Assembly (NCBI GenBank): GCA_038230275.1
Contig: JBBRNO010000023.1
Location: 1 to 64,000, forward strand
Length of the DNA stretch: 64,000 bases
Source: JANXXV01 sp038230275
GTDB lineage: Bacteria > Acidobacteriota > Terriglobia > Bryobacterales > Bryobacteraceae
Direction of reading: 5' to 3'
Each line of letters starts with the position of its first letter. Position 1 is the stretch's first letter. Position numbers and translations under genes: made by a program. The notes beneath the pieces are model-generated. The model worked only from the letters and a program-made list of their open reading frames with translations. It did no database searches and was not told the origin of the DNA. Positions 25,918 to 33,932 of the stretch are shown here, piece by piece.

Positions 25918-28019
25918 ATGAGCACCACCAGCCGGCTGCTTCTTACCACCGGCATCGCGGCAGTTCTCACGGTAGCCAGCCCGCAGCGGACGACCACCGG
26001 TCCGGCACAGGCTGCGGTCATCCAGCAATATTGTGTGGGCTGCCACAATGAACGCAACAGGACTGCGGGAATCAACCTCGACGACGGCCTGTCGCACGTG
26101 GCTGCGAACGCGGAGCTATGGGAGAAGGTTGTGCGCAAACTCCGTGCGGGAACCATGCCGCCGCTAGGCATGCCCCGTCCGGACCGCACCGTCCTCGATG
26201 GATTGGCCGCATACCTGGAAGAAACAATCGACGCCGCGGCCGTCAAACCCAACCCCGGGCAGGCCATTCTTCATCGATTGAACCGGTCTGAGTATGGCAC
26301 CGCAATCCGCGATCTTCTTGCACTCAACGTTGACGCTGCCGCTTTGCTTCCTGCCGACGATGCCAATCACGGGTTCGATAACAATGCGGATTCGCTGCGC
26401 GTGTCGCCGGCGCTGTTGGAAACCTACCTGACCGCATCGCGCAAGAGGCGGCCGCCATCAGCCCGCCCGAATCCGAGGCTAGGATTCTGGCCCGTCTGGA
26501 AGTTCGTGTGCCGGTGAGCGCCGGCCCGCACGCAGTTGGTGTGACCTTCGTCAAGAAGACTTCCGCGCAAGAGGACGGATTTCTGCAACCGTGGTTGCGA
26601 AGCAATCTGGATACGCAAGAACAGCGCGGTATCCCACTGGTGGAATCCGTTAGCATCGGCGGGCCCTTCCAGCAGCAGGGTTCTGGCGACACGCCCAGCC
26701 GCCGCAAGATCTTCGTGTGCCGTCCTACCAATGCCGGGGATGAGATCCCGTGCGCCAGAAAGATCATCTCGATGCTGGAACGTCGAGCCTACCGCCGTCC
26801 GGTCAGGGAAGCCGATTTGGAAACGCCGCTCAGCTTTTTCCAGGCTGGCCGCAACGCCGCGACGGGTGATCGATTTGAAGCAGGTATAGAGAACGCTCTT
26901 CGCTTTCTTTTGACGAGCCCGGAATTCCTGTTCCGCCTCGAAACCGATCCTGCCGATTCCGCACCCGGCTCCGTTCACCGCCTGAGCGATCTCGAACTGG
27001 CGTCGCGCCTCTCGTTCTTTCTGTGGAGCAGTTTTCCCGACGATGAGTTGATGCAAATTGCCAGCCAGGGAAAGCTACGCGACGACGCTGTGTTAGAGAA
27101 GCACGTCCGCCGTATGCTTGCAGCCGATCGTTCACAATCCCTCTCCACCAATTTCGCCGGGCAGTGGCTCTACCTCCCGAATCTTCCCGGCATCACTCGC
27201 GACACCAAGACCTTCCCCGACTTCGATGACAATTTGCGGCAGGGATTCCGGCAGGAAACGGAATTGTTCTTCGGCAGCATAGTCCGCGAAGATCACAGTG
27301 CGCTCGATCTACTTAGCGCTGACTATACCTTTGTGAACGATCGCCTCGCCAAACACTATGGCATTCCCAATGTGCGCGGCAGCTACTTCAGGCGTGTTGC
27401 CATTCCAGGCGAAGAGCGCCGCGGACTGCTGGGACAAGGCAGCGTTCTCACCGTGACGTCCTACGCCACGCGAACTTCACCCGTCCTGCGCGGCAAGTGG
27501 CTCCTGGATAATGTCCTGGGAACGCCGGTGCCGCCGCCGCCCAACATTCCCGCGCTGGATGAAAACCATGCCGGCATCCCGCCTCGCTCCGTGCGCGAAA
27601 GAATGGAAGAGCACCGCAAGAATCCAGCATGCTCCGTCTGCCACAACATTATGGACCCCATCGGCTTCTCACTGGAAAACTTCGATGCCACTGGCGCCTG
27701 GAGGGTGCATAGCGAATCCAACCTTCCAGTAGACGCTTCTGGAGTTCTGGTCGATGGCACGAAGGTGGACGGTCCCATCGCCTTACGAAAAGCCTTGTTG
27801 AGCCGCCCTGAAACATTCGCAACTACGTTCGCGGAAAAGTTGCTGACATACGCGCTGGGCCGCGGGCTGGAGTATTACGACATGCCAGCAGTCCGCGCCG
27901 TGGTTCATGCTGCCGCCCTCGAAGACTATCGCATTTCTTCGCTAATTCTCGGAATCGTCAAGAGCACGCCATTCCAAATGAAGCGCACCGCTACCAGCAA
28001 GCCCGAAGGAGACCGTTGA
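25918..28019 (+). pseudogene. DUF1587/DUF1592/DUF1588/DUF1585 cytochrome-type protein with internal deletion and frameshift
   Basis: Part one (25918-26517) has a signal-like N-terminus, a haem motif CVGCH near residue 37, an MPP motif and a DUF1587 region (HRLNRSEYGTAIRDLLAL) up to 'ETYLTAS'. The frame then breaks. Part two resumes in another frame at about 26433 (open to 28019) with VRVPVSAGPHAVGVTF, GDTPSRRKIFVC, the DUF1592 LASRLSFFLWSSFPDDEL block, DUF1588 (HYGIPNVRG, RTSPVLRGKWLL) with CSVCH, and DUF1585. In intact homologues roughly 100 residues lie between these blocks; here about 20 codons do. A deletion with a frame change around 26,435 is inferred. A start further into part two could still yield a ~500-residue product. 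Confidence 0.8.
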
Positions 28020-28696
28020 ATATGAAATTCGTAACCAAAGCTCATCTGAACCGCAGAAGGTTGCTGAAGGGCATTGGAGTTTCGGTTGCCCTGCCATTGC
28101 TCAATTCCATGATCCCGGCGCTCACCGCTCAAACCAGAACTGCGGCGAATCCCGTGAAACGCCTCGGCTTCGTTTACGTTCCGCATGGCGCCATCATGGA
28201 AAGATTCACACCCGCAACGGAAGGCTCGAACTTCGTTTTCAGCCCCATTCTGCGGCCTTTGGAACCGTTTCGCGATCGTGTGGTGGTGGTGAGCGGCCTT
28301 GCTCACAAGACGGCCGATAATGCCGGTGTCCACTCCATGAGTCCACCCACTTGGCTCAGCGGCGTGCGCCCCAGCGCCAAAGATCAAGGGGTCCGTGCCG
28401 GCATCACGGTCGATCAGATCGCGGCACGGAAGATTGGACAGGGCACACAGTTCCCTTCACTCGAACTGGCCACGGAAGATCATTCTGGATTGATCGGTTC
28501 CTGCGATGGCGGCTACAGTTGCACCTACATCAATACGCTTTCCTGGAGCACTCCAATCACTCCGTTGCCGATGGAGATCAACCCCAGGGTCGTCTTTGAG
28601 CGTCTGTTCGGAGAAGGCGGCACACCGGAACAGCGCATGGCCAGGCTGCAGCAGCGGACCCAAAGATTACGACCAAAGATCGCACCACCGCCTTGA
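28016..28696 (+). pseudogene. DUF1552-family protein, 3'-truncated
   Basis: The Tat-like leader LNRRRLLKGIGVSVALPLL and the body (YVPHGAIMERFTPATEG, VVVVSGLAHKTADNAGVHS, LELATEDHSGLIGSCDGGYS) are typical DUF1552. The normal partner is the preceding DUF1592-type gene, overlapped here by 4 bp. The family is usually ~430-450 residues; this frame stops at 226, right after GEGGTPEQRMARLQQR. The last ~10 residues are read from ankyrin-gene DNA in the wrong frame. A deletion junction near 28,650 is inferred. Confidence 0.82.
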
Positions 28697-29019
28697 TGTC
28701 CGCCGCCGGCTTGGGTTGGAAATATGGCGACAGTACAATTCCAGAATCGGCTGCCTTGCAAAGCGTCAAGCTCTGTGTCGATCTGGGCATCGACGTCAAC
28801 GCGGCGAATGAGAAAAATCAGACTGCGCTGCACGGCGCGGCCGATCGAGGTGCTGACGAGATCGTGCAATTTCTGGCCGCCAGCGGCGCCAAGCTGGACG
28901 TCAAAGACAGTAAGGGCATGACGCCGCTAACCTTGGCTGCCGGAAGCGACAGCTACGGACATCCGGGCTACCCCACCACGGAAGCGCTGCTGCGCAAGCT
29001 CATCAGCGGCAAGAACTAG
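28651..29019 (+). pseudogene. Ankyrin-repeat protein, C-terminal fragment
   Basis: In the frame AADPKITTKDRTTALMSAAG, the sequence abruptly becomes a standard ankyrin protein tail: TTALMSAAG, then GIDVNAANEKNQTALHGAA, GAKLDVKDSKGMTPLTLA, ending TTEALLRKLISGKN. At least three repeats remain, while upstream repeats and a start are missing. Start codons available inside it (TTG 28693, ATG 28696) have no ribosome site. It is the 3' remnant of a larger gene fused by deletion to the DUF1552 gene. Its stop codon lies within the left end of the inverted-repeat element that follows. Confidence 0.75.
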
Positions 29020-29171
29020 TGTACTGTCCGACAAATAACTGGACACAAGAAACGGCTTGCTCACGCGCGCGGCTCGGTCTCGAACTCGCTGCTGCAACAG
29101 TGGTTTCCGAGCCGCGACTGTAAAGGAGCGGATTCCCGTAGTGTTCACCCAATTCGCGGACACTACACTAG
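29016..29171. repeat. 156-bp MITE-like element with terminal inverted repeats
   Basis: CTAGTGTACTGTCCG (29016-29030) is repeated inverted as CGGACACTACACTAG (29157-29171), 14 of 15 positions matching. A second, internal, perfect inverted repeat (CGCGGCTCGG 29068-29077 / CCGAGCCGCG 29107-29116) lies between. There is no coding capacity. Both ends carry CTAG, which fits a YTAR-type target of IS5-like elements, but a 4-bp palindrome cannot by itself be called a target duplication. The two ends supply the TAG stops of both flanking convergent genes. It could alternatively be a bidirectional terminator, but the 126-bp loop makes that less likely. Confidence 0.5.
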
Positions 29172-32100
29172 AACCTGAATCGCGCCGAAATTTGCAGTTG
29201 GCGCGCCCCTGACAAATTGTTGTTCGACGTGAGCGGCGCGAAGAAGGCTGGATTGCTAACCAGGCAGCCATTCGTGTGGCCTGCGCAAGCACCGGCGCCG
29301 GCAGCCGAGTAGTTGTAGTAAGTCGAATTCACGCTATAGATGTTCGTGAAGTTGAATAAGTTGAAGGCCTCGCCGACGAGCGAGAACTTGTAGCGTTCCT
29401 TAATTGCGAACTGGCGCCCGACGCGAAAATCGACGGTAGTCCCGCCGGGGCCCGTGAATGCATTCCTGGCAAGATTCGGGATGCGTCCGCCCGTACCCGT
29501 ACCGGAGTTGTTCACCAGTCCGCCCGTTATGCCCCCGTCAGGTCCGCCGGCAGCGAAGCCGTTGATCAAACCGGTCACCGGCTCCCCGGTGGCGACGCTC
29601 ACGATGCTCGAGAAGTTGAAGCCATCCAGAATCATGCGCGCCGCCGGATTGGAAAGATTCTTGGCGTAGTGCGGAATCCAGACCACACTCCCACTGAACC
29701 GCTGGCGCTGGTCCAGATCCGATAGAGCATATTCCTGCTTTCGGCTTTTGGGGTCGAATGCCAAGTCGGTTCCGTTGAATGTGCCTCCACTACCAGAAAC
29801 CTGTCCGCCATCAATCGCTTTGCTAAACGTATAGTTGGCTGAGAACTCAACACCGTTCGTCATCGCGCGGCGAAATGTCAGCGCCAGGCTGTTGTACCAG
29901 GAATTCACATCGCTGTAGCCGGTGAGAATCGAGCCGGTGGGGTCGATCCTCGCGCCATAGAACGGCGTTGTGAAAGAGCTCTGTGTTGCACCCGCAGTAT
30001 TGGTAATATCGTACGATTTGGAAAGCCTGGCCGGTTGCAAATTGCTGTCGATAAACATGGGCAGCCGCAAGGCACGGCTGAAAACATACGCGGCCGAAAT
30101 GCTCATATTGCCGGGCAAGGCTTTCTCTATCGCCACTTCTCCTTCGTGAACCAAGGGATTTACCCAGTCCGGCGATTGGCCCCTCGTCGTCTGCGTCAAC
30201 GTAGGCGGTGCGAACGCCGTAACCCGCGGTGTCAACGCGCCCGAAAAAGGAGCCGACGGAGTGGCGCCCGGCGGCGTAAAAATCAAGTTTGGAAACGACA
30301 GCGAAGGGCACGTTGTCGGGTTGCAATTGAAGGTCTGTTGGATCACGCCGTTCTCCGCTCGTGTGGCGTAATAAGTGCTGTTCGTTGTCTTCGCGTAGAA
30401 CATGCCGTATCCGGCGCGCAGCACCATCCCGTTGCGGATCTGCCATGCCGCCCCCAACCGCGGAGCAAAGTTGTTCTTGTCGATATTGATGGTAGAGGTG
30501 TAGAGGGTTGTTAACGGCGTAGCGGTGTTCGGTTTCGGCGGTTGCGGAATCCATTGCAAATCGTAGCGCACGCCCAAATGCAGGGTCAGGTTGGGACGCA
30601 CTTTCCAACTGTCTTCCACGAATCCTGCAAAGTCGTTGTTGTAGAAATCGTCCTTACCCACGCCTGTCACTGGATCGGTCACCTGTACAAAAGTCGTGAA
30701 GTGCCGGCCCGTCAACCCATCGCCAAGGTTCGTGCCCGTCACATCCGCCACCCAGTTCGGGAAGGCGGAACCTCCGGCATAGCTGTACACGCCTCCACCC
30801 TGAAATAGATTGATCAGCAACTCATGGATCAGGTTGACATCCACGCCCGCCTTGATGGTGTGCTTGCCGTGCGTAAGAGAGATGATGTCGTTAAACTGCA
30901 AACGGTGCTCATCCGGAAACGCCGGCCGCGGCAGCGCATTCGGCAACCCATAGGCCGAGACATTTGCGATTGAGACGCTAGGCGCCGTACCGTTAGCCGC
31001 CGTCACTTCCAGATCTCGCGACCATTGAAAGCGCGCGGTGTTGAAGATCGAGCTCGAAATCGTCGAGTCCAGACTGGCGACGAAGATACGGCCATGCGTG
31101 ATATTGGTGCCGTTGGCGGTCACCGAGTTGTTCGCGGACGTAATCGCTGTGTTATAGAAATTTGGCGCTTTAAAGTTGTTCAGGTTGAAGGATACGCTTG
31201 CGTGGTGCTTCTGCGTCATCTGGTAATCCAGCTTGCCGAAACCCACGTCTTGATTTGCAGAGCGCGGAAATGCGCCTAGAAGTGAGGTGAGATAGCCGTT
31301 TGCCGCCGCGCACTGGCTAACGCTGACCGCGGGCGGGCAGCTCTGCGGAAACTTGGCGCTGCTGGTGTAGCTGATGGGCGATACTTTCCGCGAACCATCG
31401 TAGGTCAGGAAGTAGAATAGCTTTTCCTTGATCAACGGACCGCCCACGCTGCCCCCGAACTGCTGCTGTTGATGCACTGGTTGCGTATAGTTGCCGGCCG
31501 CCTTCTGAATCGGGTCCAGCGCGTTCAACGTCGGATATCGCAGGTAATAGAACAGATCGCCATGCAGCGTGTTATTGCCCGATCGGGTGACGGCATTGAT
31601 TACCCCGCCCGCGGCCTGCCCAAATTCCGCGCTGTAATTGCTGGCGCTCACCTGAAATTCCTGAATCGAATCCATGCTGTAAACGTAGGGAACACCCGTG
31701 CGGCCCTTTGCCTCGGAAAAGAAGGCCTGATTGTTATTGGCGCCGTCCACGGAGGTGCTGTTATACAAACCCGAAATTCCCCGATACGAGATCAAACCGT
31801 TTCCGCCGTCGGTAGTGACATTGGTCGAAAGCAACGCAAACGTTTCCCAGCGCCGCCCGGCAAGCGGCAGATTCTCCACTTGCGCCACGCTCACCACCTG
31901 CGAAATTTCGGTCTTCTCGGTATCCACGATGCCCGCTTGTGCTGTAACATTTACGGCATCGGAAGTGGTTTGGACAGCGAGCGGAAAATCGAGAGTTAAC
32001 GTCTGCCCAACCTGCAGGGTGATGTTCTTGCGGAGGGCTTTGTCAAACCCGGTTTTGCTGACTCCAACCTCGTAATGCCCCGGCTGAACAAAGGCTGCGG

Positions 32101-32302
32101 TAAAAATACCGGAGTCGTTGGTCACCAACTGGCGGTCGATCCTGGTGTCGGTGTTCCGAATGGTAACCGCCGCTCCAGGAACTGACGCGTCTGACGCATC
32201 CTTTACCGTTCCAGTAATCGTGCCCGCGCCTGAAGTTTGGCCAAATGCCGAACCGGCCGCGAACGTTAACAATAGGACAGTGCGAAACAGTTGTGTCTTC
32301 AT
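29168..32302 (-). CDS. Oar-like TonB-dependent receptor with carboxypeptidase-regulatory-like domain
   Basis: The 1044-residue outer-membrane protein has a signal peptide cleaved near SAFGQ. An N-terminal beta-sandwich domain follows (ITGTVKDASDASVPGAAVTI), then a plug (NLPLAGRRWETFALL, SVDGANNNQAFFSEAKGR) and a ~900-residue barrel ending 'LQISARFRF'. GGGAG precedes the ATG. The gene is divergent from the purine degradation operon across a 253-bp gap. Uptake of nucleosides/nucleic-acid breakdown products is a reasonable but unproven guess. No TonB box is obvious. Confidence 0.9.
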   Translation of the reverse strand: MKTQLFRTVLLLTFAAGSAFGQTSGAGTITGTVKDASDASVPGAAVTIRNTDTRIDRQLVTNDSGIFTAAFVQPGHYEVGVSKTGFDKALRKNITLQVGQTLTLDFPLAVQTTSDAVNVTAQAGIVDTEKTEISQVVSVAQVENLPLAGRRWETFALLSTNVTTDGGNGLISYRGISGLYNSTSVDGANNNQAFFSEAKGRTGVPYVYSMDSIQEFQVSASNYSAEFGQAAGGVINAVTRSGNNTLHGDLFYYLRYPTLNALDPIQKAAGNYTQPVHQQQQFGGSVGGPLIKEKLFYFLTYDGSRKVSPISYTSSAKFPQSCPPAVSVSQCAAANGYLTSLLGAFPRSANQDVGFGKLDYQMTQKHHASVSFNLNNFKAPNFYNTAITSANNSVTANGTNITHGRIFVASLDSTISSSIFNTARFQWSRDLEVTAANGTAPSVSIANVSAYGLPNALPRPAFPDEHRLQFNDIISLTHGKHTIKAGVDVNLIHELLINLFQGGGVYSYAGGSAFPNWVADVTGTNLGDGLTGRHFTTFVQVTDPVTGVGKDDFYNNDFAGFVEDSWKVRPNLTLHLGVRYDLQWIPQPPKPNTATPLTTLYTSTINIDKNNFAPRLGAAWQIRNGMVLRAGYGMFYAKTTNSTYYATRAENGVIQQTFNCNPTTCPSLSFPNLIFTPPGATPSAPFSGALTPRVTAFAPPTLTQTTRGQSPDWVNPLVHEGEVAIEKALPGNMSISAAYVFSRALRLPMFIDSNLQPARLSKSYDITNTAGATQSSFTTPFYGARIDPTGSILTGYSDVNSWYNSLALTFRRAMTNGVEFSANYTFSKAIDGGQVSGSGGTFNGTDLAFDPKSRKQEYALSDLDQRQRFSGSVVWIPHYAKNLSNPAARMILDGFNFSSIVSVATGEPVTGLINGFAAGGPDGGITGGLVNNSGTGTGGRIPNLARNAFTGPGGTTVDFRVGRQFAIKERYKFSLVGEAFNLFNFTNIYSVNSTYYNYSAAGAGACAGHTNGCLVSNPAFFAPLTSNNNLSGARQLQISARFRF

Positions 32303-32342
32303 GGGTCTCCCTTCTAGCGAAAGTACAGATGGCGCTCAATGG

Positions 32343-32356
32343 CGTCTCCGGAGACG
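32343..32356. promoter_or_regulatory. 14-bp perfect palindrome, candidate operator
   Basis: CGTCTCCGGAGACG lies in the gap between the divergent receptor (start 41 bp away) and xanthine dehydrogenase gene (start 200 bp away). A perfect 14-bp palindrome is unlikely by chance in a 253-bp gap and could serve as the binding site of a purine- or receptor-specific regulator. No regulator gene adjoins it. Confidence 0.4.
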
Positions 32357-32488
32357 TACTCCGGCTTCGGCCTGGACCAGTCGGCCATGAGCAGATTTCA
32401 GTTTGAGCGAAAGACTATTCTCCGAATGTACCCTGAAACGCAAGGCTGAATCAATGCTCCCAGGATGGGTTTGTGATGACGAGTTTGT

Positions 32489-32494
32489 TACAAT
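32489..32494 (+). promoter_or_regulatory. Possible -10 box of the purine degradation operon
   Basis: TACAAT matches the sigma-70 -10 consensus at five of six positions and lies ~60 bp upstream of the xdhA start. The hexamer 17 bp upstream (TGGGTT) is a poor -35, so the promoter, if real, would need activation. Confidence 0.25.
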
Positions 32495-32555
32495 CAAGGC
32501 AAGCCACGCGGTGCCTCCCCGTCAGTCAGCGGCCGCATTTACAAATAGGAAGCAC

Positions 32556-33932
32556 ATGGATTTAATCCTCAACGCGCGCGGTATGCAAATACCGGAATCT
32601 CCGCCGCAAACCACGCTGCTCGACTGGCTCCGGTTGCAAGGCTTGACTGGAGCAAAGGAAGGTTGCGCGGAAGGCGAATGTGGTGCGTGCACCGTCCTGC
32701 TAAGGCGCACACATCCCACCGGAAGCCAGTATGTCCCCGTCAATAGCTGCCTGTTGTTCTTGCCCATGCTGGCCGGCCAGGAAATATACACGATAGAGGC
32801 TCTGGCGGAAGGCGGCCCGCTTTGTGAAGCGCAGCAGGCCATGGCCAAAGCGGGCGGTTCGCAGTGTGGATATTGCACTCCCGGCTTCGTCATGAGCCTC
32901 TTCGCCGAACAGTATCGCCCTGGGCGCATCGGCCCGTGCGATCCTCATGCCCTGGCGGGCAACTTGTGCCGCTGTACCGGCTATCGTCCCATTCGCGACG
33001 CAGCACTGTCGCTTGGCCCGGCGCCTGCCGGTCTCTTCCGCGAACGTCTGTCTCAGCCTGCTCCGCCGATCAATTCGTTTTCGTCTATTGGCTTCCAACG
33101 TCCGGCGACCCTGGCCGAATATCTGCGAATCGTCGAGAGACAACCGGATGCGCAGACCATAGCCGGCGCCACTGACCTTGCCGTCGAAGCGAATCTGCGG
33201 GACCGCCGCTGGCCCTTTCTGCTAAGCGTGGAAGCGCTTCCGGAACTGCACTTCTTTTTAGATACCCCGGATCATGTCGAGATTGGGGCTGCATTGACCG
33301 TGTATGAAATCGAATATCAATGGACCGGGGCTCCACAGGTTGTCCGCGATTGGTTCCCGCTATTCGCATCGCCGCTCATACGCAATCGCGCAACCCTTGG
33401 CGGCAATCTCGCCACCGCATCTCCCATCGGTGACGCTGCACCGTTATTGCTCGCGCTGGATGCAAGTTTGAAGATCGCCGGATCGCAGGGCGAGCGCTGG
33501 GTTGGCCTCGACAAGTTTTTTACCGGATACCGGAAAACTGCTCTGGCCGCGGGAGAGTTGATAGTTTCCATCTTGATTCCCAAACCGTTTCCTGAACAAG
33601 CTCGCTTCTTCAAGATCGCTAAGCGCCGCATGGACGACATCAGTACCGTCGCCGCTTGCTTTGCCATCGATACAGACCACAGCCGCCGCATCACACGGGC
33701 CCGTATCGCCTATGGCGGCGTCGCGGCCACTCCCGTGCGCATTCAATCTGCCGAAGCCTTCCTGCTGGGCAAAAAGTGGAATGAAGAAACCATGCCGGAA
33801 GCGCAGGCAGTGATCGCGGCGCATCTGAGGCCGCTGAGCGATCATCGCGGCAGTGCGGAATACCGCTTGGCCATGACGCAGACTCTTCTTCAAAAGTTTC
33901 TGGTCGAGCAGCAGGAGTTGGCGGCCCAATGA
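32556..33932 (+). CDS. xdhA: Xanthine dehydrogenase, 2Fe-2S/FAD subunit
   Basis: The 458-residue protein has an N-terminal plant-ferredoxin-type 2Fe-2S domain (C37, C42, C45 in EGCAEGECGAC) and the second 2Fe-2S domain (QCGYCTPGF, GNLCRCTGYR). Then comes the FAD-binding CO-dehydrogenase-flavoprotein domain (TIAGATDLAVEANL; ATLGGNLATASPIGD). It passes electrons from the Mo subunit to NAD+. ATG 32556 follows AGGAAG; the open frame upstream to 32403 has no ribosome site or family similarity. It is the first gene of a nine-gene operon and overlaps xdhB by 4 bp (ATGA). Confidence 0.95.
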   Translation: MDLILNARGMQIPESPPQTTLLDWLRLQGLTGAKEGCAEGECGACTVLLRRTHPTGSQYVPVNSCLLFLPMLAGQEIYTIEALAEGGPLCEAQQAMAKAGGSQCGYCTPGFVMSLFAEQYRPGRIGPCDPHALAGNLCRCTGYRPIRDAALSLGPAPAGLFRERLSQPAPPINSFSSIGFQRPATLAEYLRIVERQPDAQTIAGATDLAVEANLRDRRWPFLLSVEALPELHFFLDTPDHVEIGAALTVYEIEYQWTGAPQVVRDWFPLFASPLIRNRATLGGNLATASPIGDAAPLLLALDASLKIAGSQGERWVGLDKFFTGYRKTALAAGELIVSILIPKPFPEQARFFKIAKRRMDDISTVAACFAIDTDHSRRITRARIAYGGVAATPVRIQSAEAFLLGKKWNEETMPEAQAVIAAHLRPLSDHRGSAEYRLAMTQTLLQKFLVEQQELAAQ

